This document shows, piece by piece, positions 11,815 through 24,664 of a stretch of 64,000 nt of DNA (its first letter is position 1; every line of letters begins with the position of its first letter). The DNA is from Symsagittifera roscoffensis. Taxonomy: Eukaryota > Xenacoelomorpha > Acoela > Convolutidae. The stretch spans positions 8,130,027 to 8,194,026 of the forward strand of contig NC_087068.1 in NCBI RefSeq assembly GCF_963678635.1. The letters are read 5' to 3'. Below the pieces are notes generated by a model, which was not told the origin of the DNA, made no database searches, and saw only the letters and a list, made by a program, of their open reading frames with translations. Made by a program: the position numbers and the translations under genes.

Positions 11815-13376
11815 CTGATCTCGTATCGCATGCACCTGATGCCCCATGGTTCCACAGAGGCCTCATTGATTGCATCCACAATAGCCAGATTCAACTTCTG
11901 TCTTTCCTCGAACACCTGGTCCAGCTGCAGTTTCCCCAGCTCACTCCTCGTACTTGTCTGGGCTAGCTGGGTAATGGCGTATTCCGGATCTTCAACTCCG
12001 TATGAGGCTTTGTATGGGTCTTCGACTTTGACGTAGAGCACTCCATCTAGCTTTAAGGTGACGTTATCTACAAAATAGGGAAAACTAAACATTGTGGTTA
12101 AGACAATTTCTCCACGAGTGAAGAACCAAAAATAGAGCTATTTTGTTGTTTACTGGTACCGTTGTTGTAATCCTGATTAAAAAAACGAGCATTTTGGTGT
12201 TATTTTTGTGGACTGGAAACTTAATTGTCATCCTTAAGCAACGAGCACAATTTATAGTGAATCTCATTAACACAAAGGTCGTAGGTTCGAATCCCGCTTC
12301 GGTCATGGTTGGAGGGGTCCCAGTGTCATTTGCCTCCTCAAAGTGGGACCGGCTGCGGCAAAAAGGATGACATCTATCTCCCCCACAGAATAAAAGGTAA
12401 AAGGTCCAAGGTTGAAAGGTGGGAGCTTGGCCGGGGTTTAATAAAATAGTGAATCTCAAACCGACTAAGAGGTGGAAACCTAAGTCCTTTCGCCATCGCT
12501 CCTATTATGAATTGCGATTAACAGGAAAAAAAATTGCTCGCTACCTTATTGTTCACCAAAAAAATATGGTTAAATGAAAAGCCAGGGAATCATGGGTCAT
12601 AGTTTACGGATTCTTCAGAGATTAACTGTCGAGCTCATAATTAATTGTCATAATTACTAAATTATACAAAAAAGTCTTTTTTTGCGCGGTTTCGTGTTAC
12701 AAAATATTCGCTTAGATTTTACTCACCTTTGGTAATAGCTTGCTGATCTGCGACATCTATGACTTGTTCTTTTAGACTCTGCAGATATCGAATTTTGTCA
12801 AAGAAAGGAATGAGGAAATTAAGACCCTAAATCCACAACACAATTGATTAAATTTTAAAAAAAATTTCAAGACAACCATTCGAGTAACGACTGATTCGAC
12901 AAAAATATTTTTACTCTCTTCTACCTCTGAATTCAAAGTCTGCTCGCTTCGTACAATTTGATCACATTCATTTCGCCTTCAACATAATTTTGCTAATCAT
13001 ATTGCTTTTTAACTTAATGTCAAAATTTTCATTGCCGTGCTAACACTTCTTAATCCTAAAACTACTCAGTAAAAAAACTTAATTCCAAAATTTTTTTCCA
13101 ACTTACGGGTTTCATAATTTTGCTGTACCTCCCCATTCTTTCTACAACCCACGCTTCCTGCTGAGGCACAAACCGAATGACCAAATTAGTTTTCACGCTC
13201 TGAGACATCAGTCGCACATCCAGTGTCGAAACAGCACAATTGTATGTAGGAAGCAGCAAGCATCGTTCTCCGTAAGGATGACGTTGATTCAAAATTTGAA
13301 GGCTCGAAAAATATCGGTTATGAGTTTGAACCACTTCGACTGCATTTACAATCAACCGCGTCTGATTCTTCAACAT
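11815..13376 (-). CDS. STOML2: Stomatin-like protein 2, mitochondrial; first three exons only
   Basis: SPFH-family inner-membrane protein that binds cardiolipin and prohibitins and scaffolds respiratory complexes. Exons (minus): 13376-13107, 12826-12727, 12067-11815, with donors GTAAGT, GTGAGT and GTCAGT, all joining in phase. Exon 1 holds a basic N-terminus suited to mitochondrial import, then FVPQQEAWVVERMGRY. Exon 2 is GLNFLIPFFDKIRYLQSLKE. Exon 3 is DPYKASYGVEDPEYAITQLAQ and ends in WGIRCMRYEIR, all diagnostic of STOML2. The family continues about 170 residues further (coiled coil and C-terminus), but no such exons were found at lower coordinates. Either a later intron is very long and the exons were missed, or the gene is truncated. 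The ATG follows an acceptor-like TTTTTAG by 24 nt. Confidence 0.88.
12254..12458 (+). mobile_element. SINE copy C with 13-bp target-site duplication
   Basis: The direct repeat ATAGTGAATCTCA at 12254-12266 and 12446-12458 flanks a 179-bp insert. The insert starts in the tRNA-like head (TTAACACAAAGGTCG, B-box GTTCGAATCC) and continues into the shared body CTTCGGTCATGGTTGGAGG. It is 5'-truncated at the anticodon region and lies in STOML2 intron 2. The duplication is direct evidence of LINE-type target-primed insertion. Confidence 0.85.
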
Positions 13377-13640
13377 TTTTAATCATCAACTTGTTCACAA
13401 CTAAAAATAAATGATAAACTGTCATGATGAGACAAAAAGTTGCAACTTTTGTTTTCAACCGATAATTAGAACGATCGTTTTTCACGTTTCCGACGCTCTA
13501 AAAAACTAATGGGTAACGCATCTTCGGTGCTTCAAGCTTAAGGCAACTCATGAAGAACCGCTCAAAATGGAAAAAGATCGGCAGCCTTTGAGTGTACTCT
13601 GACAGGACCTAATTACAGGGATTTAAAAATTTACTCAGAG

Positions 13641-13657
13641 GCGAAGCTGAGCTTCGC
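13641..13657. repeat. Dispersed hairpin repeat GCGAAGC..GAGCTTCGC
   Basis: The imperfect palindrome GCGAAGCTGAGCTTCGC is followed by ACCACTTGCAATAC. Near copies with the same downstream CACTTGCGATAC tail are at 18096-18112, 38263-38279 and 41461-41476. Weaker ones are at about 17403, 30885, 34765 and 35181. This appears to be one end of a dispersed element. Confidence 0.7.
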
Positions 13658-13914
13658 ACCACTTGCAATACAAAACACAAAAGCCTCGGAGTCGAAAAAA
13701 AAATCGAAAATTTTGAACTAGATCTATCGATAAGGCTAGGTTTGAAACAAAAACGAGCCAAAACAATAGAATGTGAAAATAGAATGGAAAGAAAAGTTAT
13801 CACGCGATAACAAAGCCGGAAATACCTTAGCAATAACCCTTTAGTCAAATCCCCCACGCCCTGAAACAAACAAGCACACACACACACATACAATTTTATT
13901 CACGCGTCAATTGA

Positions 13915-14470
13915 AACAATATGCAGCCACTATGCCGATATAATATTGGCCTAAATCTATTAAGCCAAAAAAACAGGAAAATACAAAACAAAGCCAAAAA
14001 AAAAACAAATTTACGACACGTACACAAATCGTGCAACGACAAAATATGTGGCGACTAAGCCGATGTAATAAAGGCCAAAACCTATCAAGCCGAAAAAAAG
14101 GAAAAGAAAAAACCAAAAAATCAAAAAATTTTACGACTATCAAGAAGTTATTGAGTCCCCCTCATCCTCAAAACACAGACACGAACACACAAAATTTTTT
14201 TCACCCATCGAAAGCCGCAATATGCCGCCCTAAACCGACATAATATAAGACCAAACTTATCAAACCGAAAAAAAAGCCAAAAAAAATTTGTTGAAAAACT
14301 TGAACTATAATTTCTATTAAGATTTTCAGCAAATTGTGCCATCCAGATGTGAACATGAAAACTATTTTTGTCTTGAAACCACTCGAAATTAGGCCAATAA
14401 GCCGATATAAAATAACCCCCGAGCCTATTAAGCCAAAAAAAAATCACAAAAAATAACATTTTAACAAATC
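13915..14470. repeat. Tandem array of AAGCCGATATAAT-type units
   Basis: Blocks like GCCGATATAATA...GGCCTAAA.CTATTAAGCCAAAAAAA recur at about 13934, 14061, 14234 and 14404, spaced 127-173 bp. Related single blocks occur at about 10230 and 25670. Only short spurious reading frames are present. Confidence 0.6.
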
Positions 14471-16679
14471 GAGTTGGAAAAATCACAAACAACATAAACA
14501 GCAAATTTTCAAAAGGACGGATGTTTAAATAACAAACTCAACAATGCTTAATATTTGCAACAGAGAGGAGTAGGATTTGCAAAGAGGAAGAAGAAAAAAG
14601 GATTTGCAAAGTGGATTTATGAAGGAGTCCAGAAGTGAGTCCTCTGAACACAGTTGTTTACGGAAAAAAGTCTTGCACCCGATTGCAAAACCCTTTTGCA
14701 ACCACTGCGAGTAACCTGAGAGCACCCAACTACATGGTTTGAAAGATCAAATTTTGTGAATTATTTTTTCATTTGAGTTTTCTGAAAATTTGAAAAATCA
14801 AAAAACAATCGTCGTATCTCGTAAGCTAAAAGGATTTGAGTATTCATAATTGAAGGCCAAATTCGCAATTCCTGGGGGAACCCTGACAGCATCCCATTAT
14901 TGAGTTTTTAATTTTAAACTCGGTGAAATAAACACTGAAGTCAAACTGGAAAATCGAAAAAAAAATTCTTATCCATTGCAATATACGATATAGCTTAAAC
15001 GTGAAAAAATTCTTTCAATAAACATGCAAAAATTATACGGTGAAAAGGCTTACACATAGCGAGATAGTGAAGCCCGCATTTAAATATAGTATAGATACAG
15101 ATTAATTCACTTCATGTAAATCTTTTTGCAACATGTTAATTCCCATAAATGGAGCCAAAAAAAAACAAATTCACGAAGCACAATTGGTTGTTTGTCAAAG
15201 TCACTCTGACCCAAGGCTTTGCATCTTGATAATTGTGCTGTTTAAAACCACTATATTTTAAAAATTGGTTAACTAAAAACACGTATTTGAGTTTAATCTA
15301 ATTCTTTGAACTACAATTTCCAATGCATAACCGATTTTGCAGCTTGCAAACAAAATCAAAAAATTTCAATTGAATTAAAAATCAAACTGTTGATTTCAAT
15401 GTGCTTCTCTGACAAACAAAAAAATCTGTCATCATCCAGAATTGATCCCACCACCTACTTACGGATACTTTACTCCACTACACAACCTCGCTGGTATAAA
15501 AAAAATAAATTACTTAAATAAATATAAATGAATGGCAAAAATTATAAGAAGCAATGAAGGCACTTAATTAAGAGAATAAAGCTCTTGCTGTTTACCGCAG
15601 AAACATGCAACAAATGTGCAATATGTATAGGAAGAAATGCCATCATCTATAATACATGCTCCACTTCACTAAGTAAGCAAGAATATGAATGGAACAATTC
15701 TTCATGCTAATTATTTGCTTTCATGATATTGTAACGTTTTAGGAACCAGAATTTCCTTTTTCGTTCTCTAAAATTTCATTTTTTTAATGATTTTACATTC
15801 TAACTCACATTGCGATATTTTTCAACCCATTGTCGAAGACAACAGTCAAGTTAATAACACGCTGCTAGGTGTTTTAGCAGACAGCTTTTCAGCAGAACGA
15901 TTTTTTACCAGACTTTTTTTGTTCACAAACGTGTAAATTCAAAATAATATGTTGCTACTAACTAAATAAAATTATCTCAATTTAAAAAATCAACCATTAC
16001 ACCGGTATGAAAATATACAACTTAGCTTGAAAAACAAATAAATCAATACTATAATCGGAAAAAAACTCGAAAAGGACCAACAAATCTATCAATTGGAGTT
16101 GGTTCGAGCATGTGTATCAAAAAAACTCAAGTTCAAATGTAAATTTCTGTTTCGATTTAACAATTCTCAGCTTCACGTTTAAATTGTACCATTTCATCAT
16201 ATAAACAGTGTTTGCTACAGTTTTCTTTCTCCAATATTTTAAGGATCATTTTTGTTTCACGTGTTTTGTTTGTCTGTTTTTTCACAGGCACGATACGATG
16301 TTAAAGATAAATAACATAAAATTTTAAAAATTTGTTTATTTTGAAAATTTTAACCTCATCAAACACTCTAGTTAGGATATGTCGAGTAAGGAATAGTTAA
16401 GGCTGGTAATACTTTAGACTTGAGAAGTAATCTCGTAAAAGATCATATTTTATACGAAGCTTTTAATTCACCAGTTAATTTGTGTTTCGTCTGATAATTT
16501 GAGACGGGTAGATTTTGAAAAAGAGAAAAGACAACAAAAAGATTTAAAAAACTAATGACTTGAAGAGCATAATTCTTGTTTGCAATGGTACCATATGTTG
16601 CGCGCAAAATATTGATTTGATTGCAACAGCATTTGTTGGCTGAAAAATAATCAGTCTACAGGACTCCAAAATACCTGGC

Positions 16680-16985
16680 AAGTTGTTTGCGAAAATCTTT
16701 TCAATTCGGAATTTTCATTGAAGTACTCTTTTCCAATAAACCAAGAAATCTGTTTGAATCAACAATGCGACCAAAATTTTTCTTATTGAATTATTCCCGT
16801 ACTTCTCTAGTAGTTCCAGCATCGATATTCAGAACTAGGGTATTGCAAATTGAGCTGAAAACTAACAGTCCCATATACGTACCTTGTGGTACGCCATGTA
16901 GCATATTTCCCAATCAGATGCAGTGTTTTGAAGTTTTACACACGGTCATTAAAAACACTTCAGGAGAATTGCTGCATAATTGAAA
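16680..16985 (-). pseudogene. LINE reverse-transcriptase fragment
   Basis: On the minus strand about 16905-16780 reads as a degraded RT motif-B region (a VPQGT-like block followed by a hydrophobic stretch, then LVLNIDAGTT). The frame is broken. It resembles the palm/fingers of CR1-type LINEs, but the match is short. Confidence 0.4.
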
Positions 16986-18229
16986 ACCATGCATTTAAAT
17001 TTTTCCGAAAACAATCATGGAAAAAATAGTTTTTTTTGAAGACCTAGAAAAAGGATCGAAAGCAAGCGTTTTGATAGCGTGTTTGTCACACAAATTGGCC
17101 AGTAATTTAATGCAACCTGTTGGATGCAACCCTTTTTTGAAAAAAAGTATTATGCATGATTTTTCAAGGAATCGTGTAAATTGGTTTTGCGTTACACATT
17201 ATCTTATTGCGAATCACAACTGCGTTCCGATCGCAAGTTTGCCTTGTTAAAGACGAAAACGTTTTATTACCACAGGCGATAATGATTTATTCAACGGTAA
17301 CTTATCTAATTCCCCATGAATTTATTTTCTAGTTATGCAACGAGTTGAACAGTGCAGTTGTATATTTTTCTGTTTTTCGGGGTTTATGTTCACTATTAAC
17401 AGAGAGGCGAAGCCTCGCTTCGCAAGCACTAGCGAGAACACTACAAAAAGCTGCTCTATAAAGTGCAATAAAAATTAGAAATAAGTAGAAGATGCTATGA
17501 AGTTTCCCATGCTACACATCGCGATTATACCAACAGTGCCACCAACAAATAGAACACTTAGCGAAAACTTTTATTTGCGAGTTAGGTTAAGAAAAAAGAA
17601 GGTTGGTAATAATACACTACGCTGCTCTCTAGAGTAAAAATACCTAATTTGAACAAAACTTACTCATATCATTTGCTTATTTTTTTAGGTAATTTTTGCT
17701 TTTCTTCATTTTCTATATCTATTAACCAAATAACAAACCAGAAAGCTAACATCAAACGCGGCATGAGTGATTAGCAACCACTTGCTCCTCTGCGCTTTCA
17801 TTCAGCACCAGTGGTATTGGACACGTGAAGCAGTTGTTGCCGTAGTGATTCGTACGAACACGCCGAAGAGTCAATTGTAATAACCCAGTGGTGGAGTTTA
17901 TCATATATAACTTGCCTTGAAATAAACCGAGAGCAGTAGAAGTAGCACTAAGATCATGCCCATGCTCTTACTCTAGTTCCAAACTTTGCACCAATGAATA
18001 CAGGGAAAAGTGATGTAGTATAACTATACCTTGCAAGGAAAATAAAGAAATTGAAATTGGTCGCGTAAAAAATCAAAAAAATTTTACACACACAGGCGAA
18101 GCGGAGCTTCGCACCACTTGCGATACAGCACAAACATAAAAAACAAGTCGAAACCAAAATTAAGTGTTGAAAAAACCTGTAAACCAAAAATTTCGTATGT
18201 CTCGATGAAATTAAATGAGGGCCCAGCTT

Positions 18230-20660
18230 AAGTGGAGGTACGTGCTTGATATTGAAAGAATTTGCTATACTCATGCACTAGAAAAAATGTGATTTAAAAA
18301 ATTGGACTTTGCACAAAACCTTTGTGGCTTCTCTAGTAATTTTGAGACAATCAATTTTCCCAAGCAGATAACATTCCTCTTAAAAAAAATTAAGGAGTCA
18401 ACGCTTCTATAGGAACAATTATCGCAACAGGGTTTTTTCAATTGAACTTTTCATCTCAGATTTGATTGCGTAAATTTTAGGAAAAATCAAAGTTCAAAAA
18501 CGGTCAAAAGACTTTCCAATATCCATAACTTGTTTCTGCAAAAAGCAGGTTGTGGCCGCGTAAGCAGAGAAGATTCCTAAAACCAGATTTCTCAATTGAG
18601 CACAACCTAAGAACTGTCACAGTAGTTTTCGCGTAAGTTAAAAATTTTCAAAAAACTCGAAGTTTCAAAACTTTGACTTGTTTGAAGGCCGTAAGATTTT
18701 TCCTTAAACAAACAAGAGTCCCAGCTAAAGCTGGAGATACCTGTTTGATAATTTTTGAGTTTGTTGTTCTGATGCGGTATGAAATAGGTATTTCAAAACT
18801 TTAAAAATGGGGCTTCCCCCAAAAGCTAGTTATTCCTCTATTGAATTATGAGTGAAATTTTTATGATTTTGTAATTTTCCCAAAGACAATTTTTTTAAAA
18901 CAAATTTTAGGGAGTAGCATCTTATGCACGGAGGCTTCCCCCAGCCTGTTGCCTCGAGTAAACTCAAATTGAGTTCTTTTCGAGAGGAGTCAAAAAATTT
19001 CAAAAAAAAACGGATAAGAAATCAAAACATTGACTTTTCCGAGTGTCATACTTTTTTAGTGGGATTCACACAACCCGTTCTACTCATTGAAACCAAAATC
19101 TCAGATTTGGGAGGGTAGTTATCGAGAGAGTCAAAAAATTCCAAAAACAGGAAAAAAAATTGGATATTTCTTATTTCCGAGAGCCATTACTTTTTGTGTA
19201 AAAATTGGGCGTAACCGCTGATGCAGGAAAGCTGATCACTTGTCTTTTTGATTGAAATCAGAACGGTCAAAAGTAGAAAATTTCACTTTTATGAGAGCCA
19301 TAATTTTTTCAAAAACGGTAAAAAAATTTGACTCTAACGAGGGTTACGATTTTTGTGTAAACAATTTGGGCGTAACTTTGTATGCAGGGGAGCTTCACAT
19401 AACCCGATCTACCCATTGAACCCAAAATCTCAGATTTCGTAGATTAATTTTTGAGAAAAGACAAAGTTTTATAAAACGGTCAAAAAATCGAACAGTTGAC
19501 TTTTCCGAGAATAATAACTTATTGTGTAAAAAATTAAGCCTCGAACAACCCGTTCTACTCATTGAACAAAAAAATCACAGACTTGGGAGGGTAGTTTTTG
19601 AAAAGGGTCAAAAAGTTTCAAACTAAGGTCAAAAAATCGAAAAATTGTCGATGTAGCCGCTGATGCAGGAAAGCTGATCACTTGTCTTTTTGATTGAAAT
19701 CAGAACGGTCAAAAATCGAAAATTTCAATTTTATCAGAGCCATAATTTTTTTGTGTAAAAACGATTGGCAAAGCCGCTTCTGCAAGGGAGCTTCCCACAT
19801 CACGTTCTACTCATTGAGGTCATACCTTTCTGTTCAAAAAAAATGGCGTAACCGCTTGAGCAGGGGAGCTTTCCACAACCTATTGTATCCATTGAATCCA
19901 AAATCCCAGATTTGGGAGGACAGTTTTTGAGAAAATGTCCAAATCCAAAAATATAGGTGAAAATTTCCCCCATACACTTTTTCGAAGGCTGTAGAAAGTG
20001 GGGTAAGATAAAACGAGCCGAGGCAATCACCTTGACACACAGGATAGTGTGCGTACTTCCCATTAGTCCAACTTTTTTGAAAATCGTTAGAGTAGTTTTT
20101 GAGAAAAACTTAATTTTTTGAAAAAATGAAAAAACTTTCTAAAGCTTCAAAAAAATTTTAAAACCCGATCTCAAAATTTTTTTCATAATACCTGTTTTAT
20201 CAAACATGAACTGGGTATAGCTGATTATTTAAATAGGTTTTCAACAATTTGTTGTTTCAATAAAACGTATGATATCAGATTTGGCAGGATAGTTGGTGAG
20301 ATAAGTCCAACAAATGGTCAACAAAACAGAGAAAAACCCTAAAAATGGTCAACATTTAAAAAAAATTTGACATTCCAGAAAATCATAGCTTTTTGTGTAA
20401 AAAAATAGGGCGAAGCTGCTTATGCAGAAGGAATTTACGCAACCTGTAATTTCGATTGAACCAAAAATGTCAGATTTGGGAGGGTAGTTTGGAGAAAAAA
20501 AAATTGAAAAATCGGTCAAAAAAACTTAATTTCCGAGGGCCATAACTTTTGGTGTCAGAAAAATTAAGGGGGGTAGTCGCATAAACAAGTGAGCTTCCCT
20601 CAACCCTGAGCTGAATCGTTGTACTCAAAAACGAAATTTAAGCTATGATGGGAAACGAAT
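18230..20660. repeat. Composite element with degenerate tandem repeats, copy I
   Basis: Begins with a CCAGCT..AGCTGG hairpin block plus CCTGTTTGATAATTTTTGA (about 18720). About ten degenerate units follow, roughly 140-200 bp each, with shared boxes TTTTCCGAGGGCCATAACTTTTTGTG, GGCGTAGCCGCTTATGCAGGGGAGCTT, and CTCAGATTTGGGAGGGTAG + TTTTTGAG. A terminal block containing TTTTATCAAACA lies at about 20195-20210. The same architecture recurs at 36.7-37.7 kb and 38.3-40.9 kb. Confidence 0.75.
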
Positions 20661-21099
20661 TATGCTCTCAGCCAACATACCGTAGGAATCAACTAACGAA
20701 CTATAAATCTGTGGAAAAAAACGACAAAAATTCAAAACGACAATTTCCGACCAAACTAAGCTGTTTTGATAACACTGGTTAAATCAATTTTTTTTCGGTG
20801 GGAACACCTAAAACAGAACCACATTTTAGCTACAAATCTCTAACGAAAAACTCCGCCACTCAAATAAATTTAAAAAAATAAAAGATTTTTTTGAAAAAAC
20901 AAGAAGAAACCACACAAGCTTCTCGTTTATAAACAGCTAAAAAACTATACAAGCGGCTCAATGAAAAGATGAATAACATCAAAAATTAAGACATCTGTTA
21001 AGAGACCGAAAAGTGAACAGCTACTTCTCGAAATCAAAATTGCTTTGCAAAAAAAAGCTGGCAGGCTGTTGAAAATATAATTGGAAAAGAGTCAACTTA

Positions 21100-21420
21100 A
21101 GAAAATAATATATGCCCCAAGAGACCCCTTGTGTTTCAAGAATAATTTATGATCGACACTTTTTGATAAAATTAATCCAATTTGAAAAAAAAACTGGATC
21201 AATTGGTAATTTTTTTTATTCCTCTGAGAAATCTGAACATCAAAATATACTTTCGAAACTAGAAGTCGATCACGTTTTTGTGACCTTTAGACTTTCGCTC
21301 TTCGACAGTGGAGTTTTCCTTCCTTTTAACAATGGAAATGAAGCTAACTTAAAACTAAATCAAACGTCAAACCGCGAAATGAAATTGGCAGATTTTTCAT
21401 GTAAAAAAAAACAAAAAAAA
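21100..21420 (+). repeat. Dispersed repeat family R2, copy at 21.1 kb
   Basis: Shares ATCACGTTTTTGTGACTTTTA, AGTGGAGTTT.CCTTCCTTTTAACAA and TCAAACCGCGAAA blocks with copies at about 31680-31930, 33560-33850 and (partial) 36390-36500. An apparent 118-codon frame here is not conserved in the other copies, so I do not call it a gene. Confidence 0.7.
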
Positions 21421-22430
21421 ACATCAATACCTATTGAAGCGAAAATCACTTCGTTCTTTTCTACTTAAAAATAATATTACCGCCTTCTTGTTGCATTATA
21501 ACTTTATTTTTGCCAGAGTGATCATTTCATTCCTAAACATATTATACTATTTCTTCCAAAAACAACAGAGCCTACATACGTGAAATTAATTTAATTCATA
21601 CAACATTCAAACACCACAATAGCTGTTACAAAGCAAAAGGAATATCTCGCATTTGATTATTAATAAGTTTTTTTTTTGTAATTTCGTACAAAACACTCAA
21701 AGTGCCATTATTTCTTTTAGTGACGCACTTTTTTCAAAAAGCGCCAAAATTCTTTTCCAAGAAGGTGTGCAAAAATTTCCATTTTTTAAACTCAAAACAC
21801 GCACAATCAGCCTTACAGGTCTGGGATGAGGCTGAGTAGAAAAATCTGTGCAAATAAACTGTCGGCACAGCATTTAGCTGTCTAATATTTCCCAGCATGG
21901 ATCTAACTTCCAATGTCTTGATCAGGCTGCCTTCCTTTGAAATGGTACAATTACAGGAGGATCTTCTTATTTTTAGGCCTGAAAACGAACTGGATTCGGC
22001 ACCTGCTCCTTTTGTTAGCTTTCATATCTCAATTGAAAATAAACGAGGACAAAAAAGTAAATTTAGTTCAATATACTCATTCAAAGGTTCAAATTAAAAG
22101 CAATTTTTGAAACTCCAAATTTAGGAAAACCAAATTAAACCCAAAACATCTGCTCATTTACAGCACTTGTCTTTTTACAGTTCAATCTTCTAAAGGTGGT
22201 ATTAATTTGGTTTGAGCTTAAACATTTCAAGCAACTTTTCAGTCAAATTGGGACACATTAACATATAGTCACTTGCACATTTCAATGGGCTAAAGCAGGC
22301 TTCTTTATCAAACAACTTCCAAAATAAAAAGCACTCTTTAAATCTCTTTTGTCGCTTTTTGACAAAAATGTCGAGATGTTTGAAATCTGTTTCAGTCTGC
22401 TTTAATTCTCAGAAAAGGTTATATTAAAAA

Positions 22431-23494
22431 TCACTCCACTTGAATATGTTGCGGTTCTCCGACTCCATTCTCATCAATGAATCTGTAGATGAAGTATGGC
22501 TGGGCGATGATGAAGCGTGTCTTGAGTTCCTTCAGGCACTGCATCAGTAGGACTCTGGCGTCCTCTCTGGACATGTTTGGCTTGTGGTGTTGTTGCAGGA
22601 GACCTCCGAGGAAGGCGGAGGCGTAGCCTTGCACTGCGAACGCCTGTTTGTTCAGGCAGCCTAAAATCATATGGGGTTCACTAAGTCCATACATCTATTT
22701 TTGCTGAATAAACTTATCGGGTCTATTTTTGAAGTTTTATGATGTTTACTAAGCCAATACATCTACTTTTGCTGAACATGCAATCCTCGATAAATCGTAT
22801 TTAAAATCAAACATTAAGAAAAATTGGGCAATATCTAACAACTCAAGCAACAAAATCCATCGCTACGTTGAAAACTAATTCACAATAATTCACAACAGCA
22901 TCTCCAAAAATTTCATGAATGCTCTCTACATCAAATTTTTTTCCTGAAAAGCTCTCTTTGTCGAAAAAATCTTATAATGCTCTTTACGTCTCAAAACAGT
23001 TTGCTAAAATTACCTGATCATGTCAAGGCAACTGAGAAAAACTGAAGATAAATCTCAAGCACAAAAATTAAACTTGAAACGAAATAACAAAACTAAACCA
23101 GGAACTGATAGAAAATTGAACGTTACCTACCTAGATAATCCAAAAAGTACACAGAAGGTCCCACGTCCTTGTCACAACCAGCAATCACCATGTTCACCTG
23201 ATAAGGAGTCCTACTTCTTAGAAAGTCAGCCACATTCCTGCGCGTATAATTGGCCACAGCATGTGTCGACAGTTCATATCCATTCCTCATTTTATACAAT
23301 TGCACATTTTTAGCGATGTATTCTAGGAATTGAACTCTGTCTCCTTCGTCTCCGGCGCCTACGACTCCGCTAGTTGTGGTCAACTGCACAAATCGGTCTA
23401 GTTCCTGTTGGTAGGTTAATATGGACCTTCGGGCTGTTGCGTCCGCTGCGATTAGCGCGAAGCCGTCGCCCACAAAAGCTAAGAGACCTTCCAT
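22431..23494 (-). CDS. PSMB2: 20S proteasome subunit beta type-2 (beta-4)
   Basis: Structural, non-catalytic beta ring subunit of the 20S proteasome. Two exons (minus): 23494-23131 (donor GTAGGT) and 22660-22431 (acceptor TTTTAG), joining in phase after FLDYLG for about 197 residues against about 201 in human. Diagnostic strings are GDRVQFLEYIAKNVQLYKMR, ANYTRRNVADFLRSRTPY and AFAVQGYASAFLGGLLQ. As in other beta-4 subunits there is no processed catalytic threonine. The 470-bp intron has no feature. A 3' splice-site-like ATTTCAG lies 9 nt before the ATG. The frame is intact, so the gene is likely functional. Confidence 0.95.
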
Positions 23495-23749
23495 TTATCG
23501 GTTCTGAAATACGTATGAGTGCTAAGCTCCTTATTTCACTAGCAATTATTATAAGCAGATAAAAAAAGGAAAAAAGCCAGAAGTCGAAGAGTCACGAAAA
23601 ATTTCATAATTTTGTCTCGAATGATATTCAAATAAGGAAAAACAAGTCCAACAATAGAATAGCCGGCGTGAAATTATAAGTATTCAGAAACATTTATCAA
23701 GCGACAACTAAGCAGAACCAATGGGCAAACTGTTGGTTTTTGGTTTTTA

Positions 23750-24660
23750 ATAAGAAGTATGCCACGGTGGATGTATTAGGGGAACTGACTGAAAGACTTA
23801 GACTAGACGTTGATAAATTTATATAATGTAGCTTTTTATTGATCTAAAAAAGCTTTTGATACACTATGCTATAAAATTTTTCTTGGGAATTAGAATGCTA
23901 TGGAGTGCGTGGTAATTGCTACAAATGGTTTGGAAGTTGTTTATCTAACAGATATCAGTTGGTACAAGTTGGTAACTGTACATCTGATTGCTTCCGGTTG
24001 AGACGGGAATACCTCAAGGTTCCGTATTGGGTCCCCTTCTTTTCCTTATTTATATTAACGACATGCGAGACGCAATTGTCAATTCTGATCTGTTTTTGTT
24101 TGCAGACGATACTAACATATCGTGTCAAACTTCGATCTTAGAGGAGTACCAAAAATATTTAACGAGCATTTCCTCGAATTTAAATGAAATTTAGTTAGAT
24201 TTTATAAATATAGAGGTGCTTCTAATTTTAGTTTCATTTTACTCAATAATAGATTTACGCACAAATCCTGCTGTAATAATTAGGTCTTGTTCTCGATTAA
24301 AAATTGATTTTTTTTCCTCATATAAAAAAATTAATTTAAAACTGGGTAGTTACAGTGGAGTTGTTTCAAAAATGAGATATTATGTACCTACACCAATCAT
24401 ACTGAAAAACTATCAATCGAAAATCAAGCCACTAATTCAAAAAGGTTCACTTGTAGATGGATGCACTAGTTTTTGCTCTCTGAACCCAATTCTGATGATG
24501 CAACAAAAAACTATTCGCATGATTAACTTTAAAAAGAAGTATGATACCATTTCTAAGTTCATTTTTGAAAACAAAATACTGACAGTCATCGAGCTGTAAA
24601 CCTATGAATTAGCGAAATTTTATTTAAGATCATTAAATTAAAGGCACTCAGCTTTTTTTC
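23750..24660 (+). pseudogene. LINE reverse transcriptase fragment (CR1-like)
   Basis: Reads from a KAFDT-like motif (about 23850) through CYGVRGNCYKWFGSCLSNRYQ to [19 protein letters not shown] and FADDTN (about 24000-24110). It continues into a thumb/C-terminal region (KMRYYVPTPIILKNYQSKI ... KTIRMINFKK ... YELAKF). Frames shift at about 23990 and about 24200, and the endonuclease is missing. It is a 5'-truncated, inactive copy of a family different from the intact LINE at 38.8 kb. Confidence 0.8.
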
Positions 24661-24664
24661 TAAA

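Larger units (their letters stand above)
13401..22430. other. Long repeat-dominated interval, no host gene seen
   Basis: Between STOML2 and PSMB2 I find only dispersed and tandem repeats and LINE scraps, annotated separately. The remaining AT-rich sequence (about 14.8-16.6 kb and 20.7-22.4 kb) shows no gene that I can recognise. Confidence 0.5.

Noticed and set aside
17017-17250. 77-codon gene or continuation of the LINE fragment
   Set aside because: Minus-strand reading only vaguely resembles RT; no motif strong enough.
21112-21468. 118-codon gene on plus
   Set aside because: It is a copy of a dispersed repeat and the frame is not kept in the other copies.
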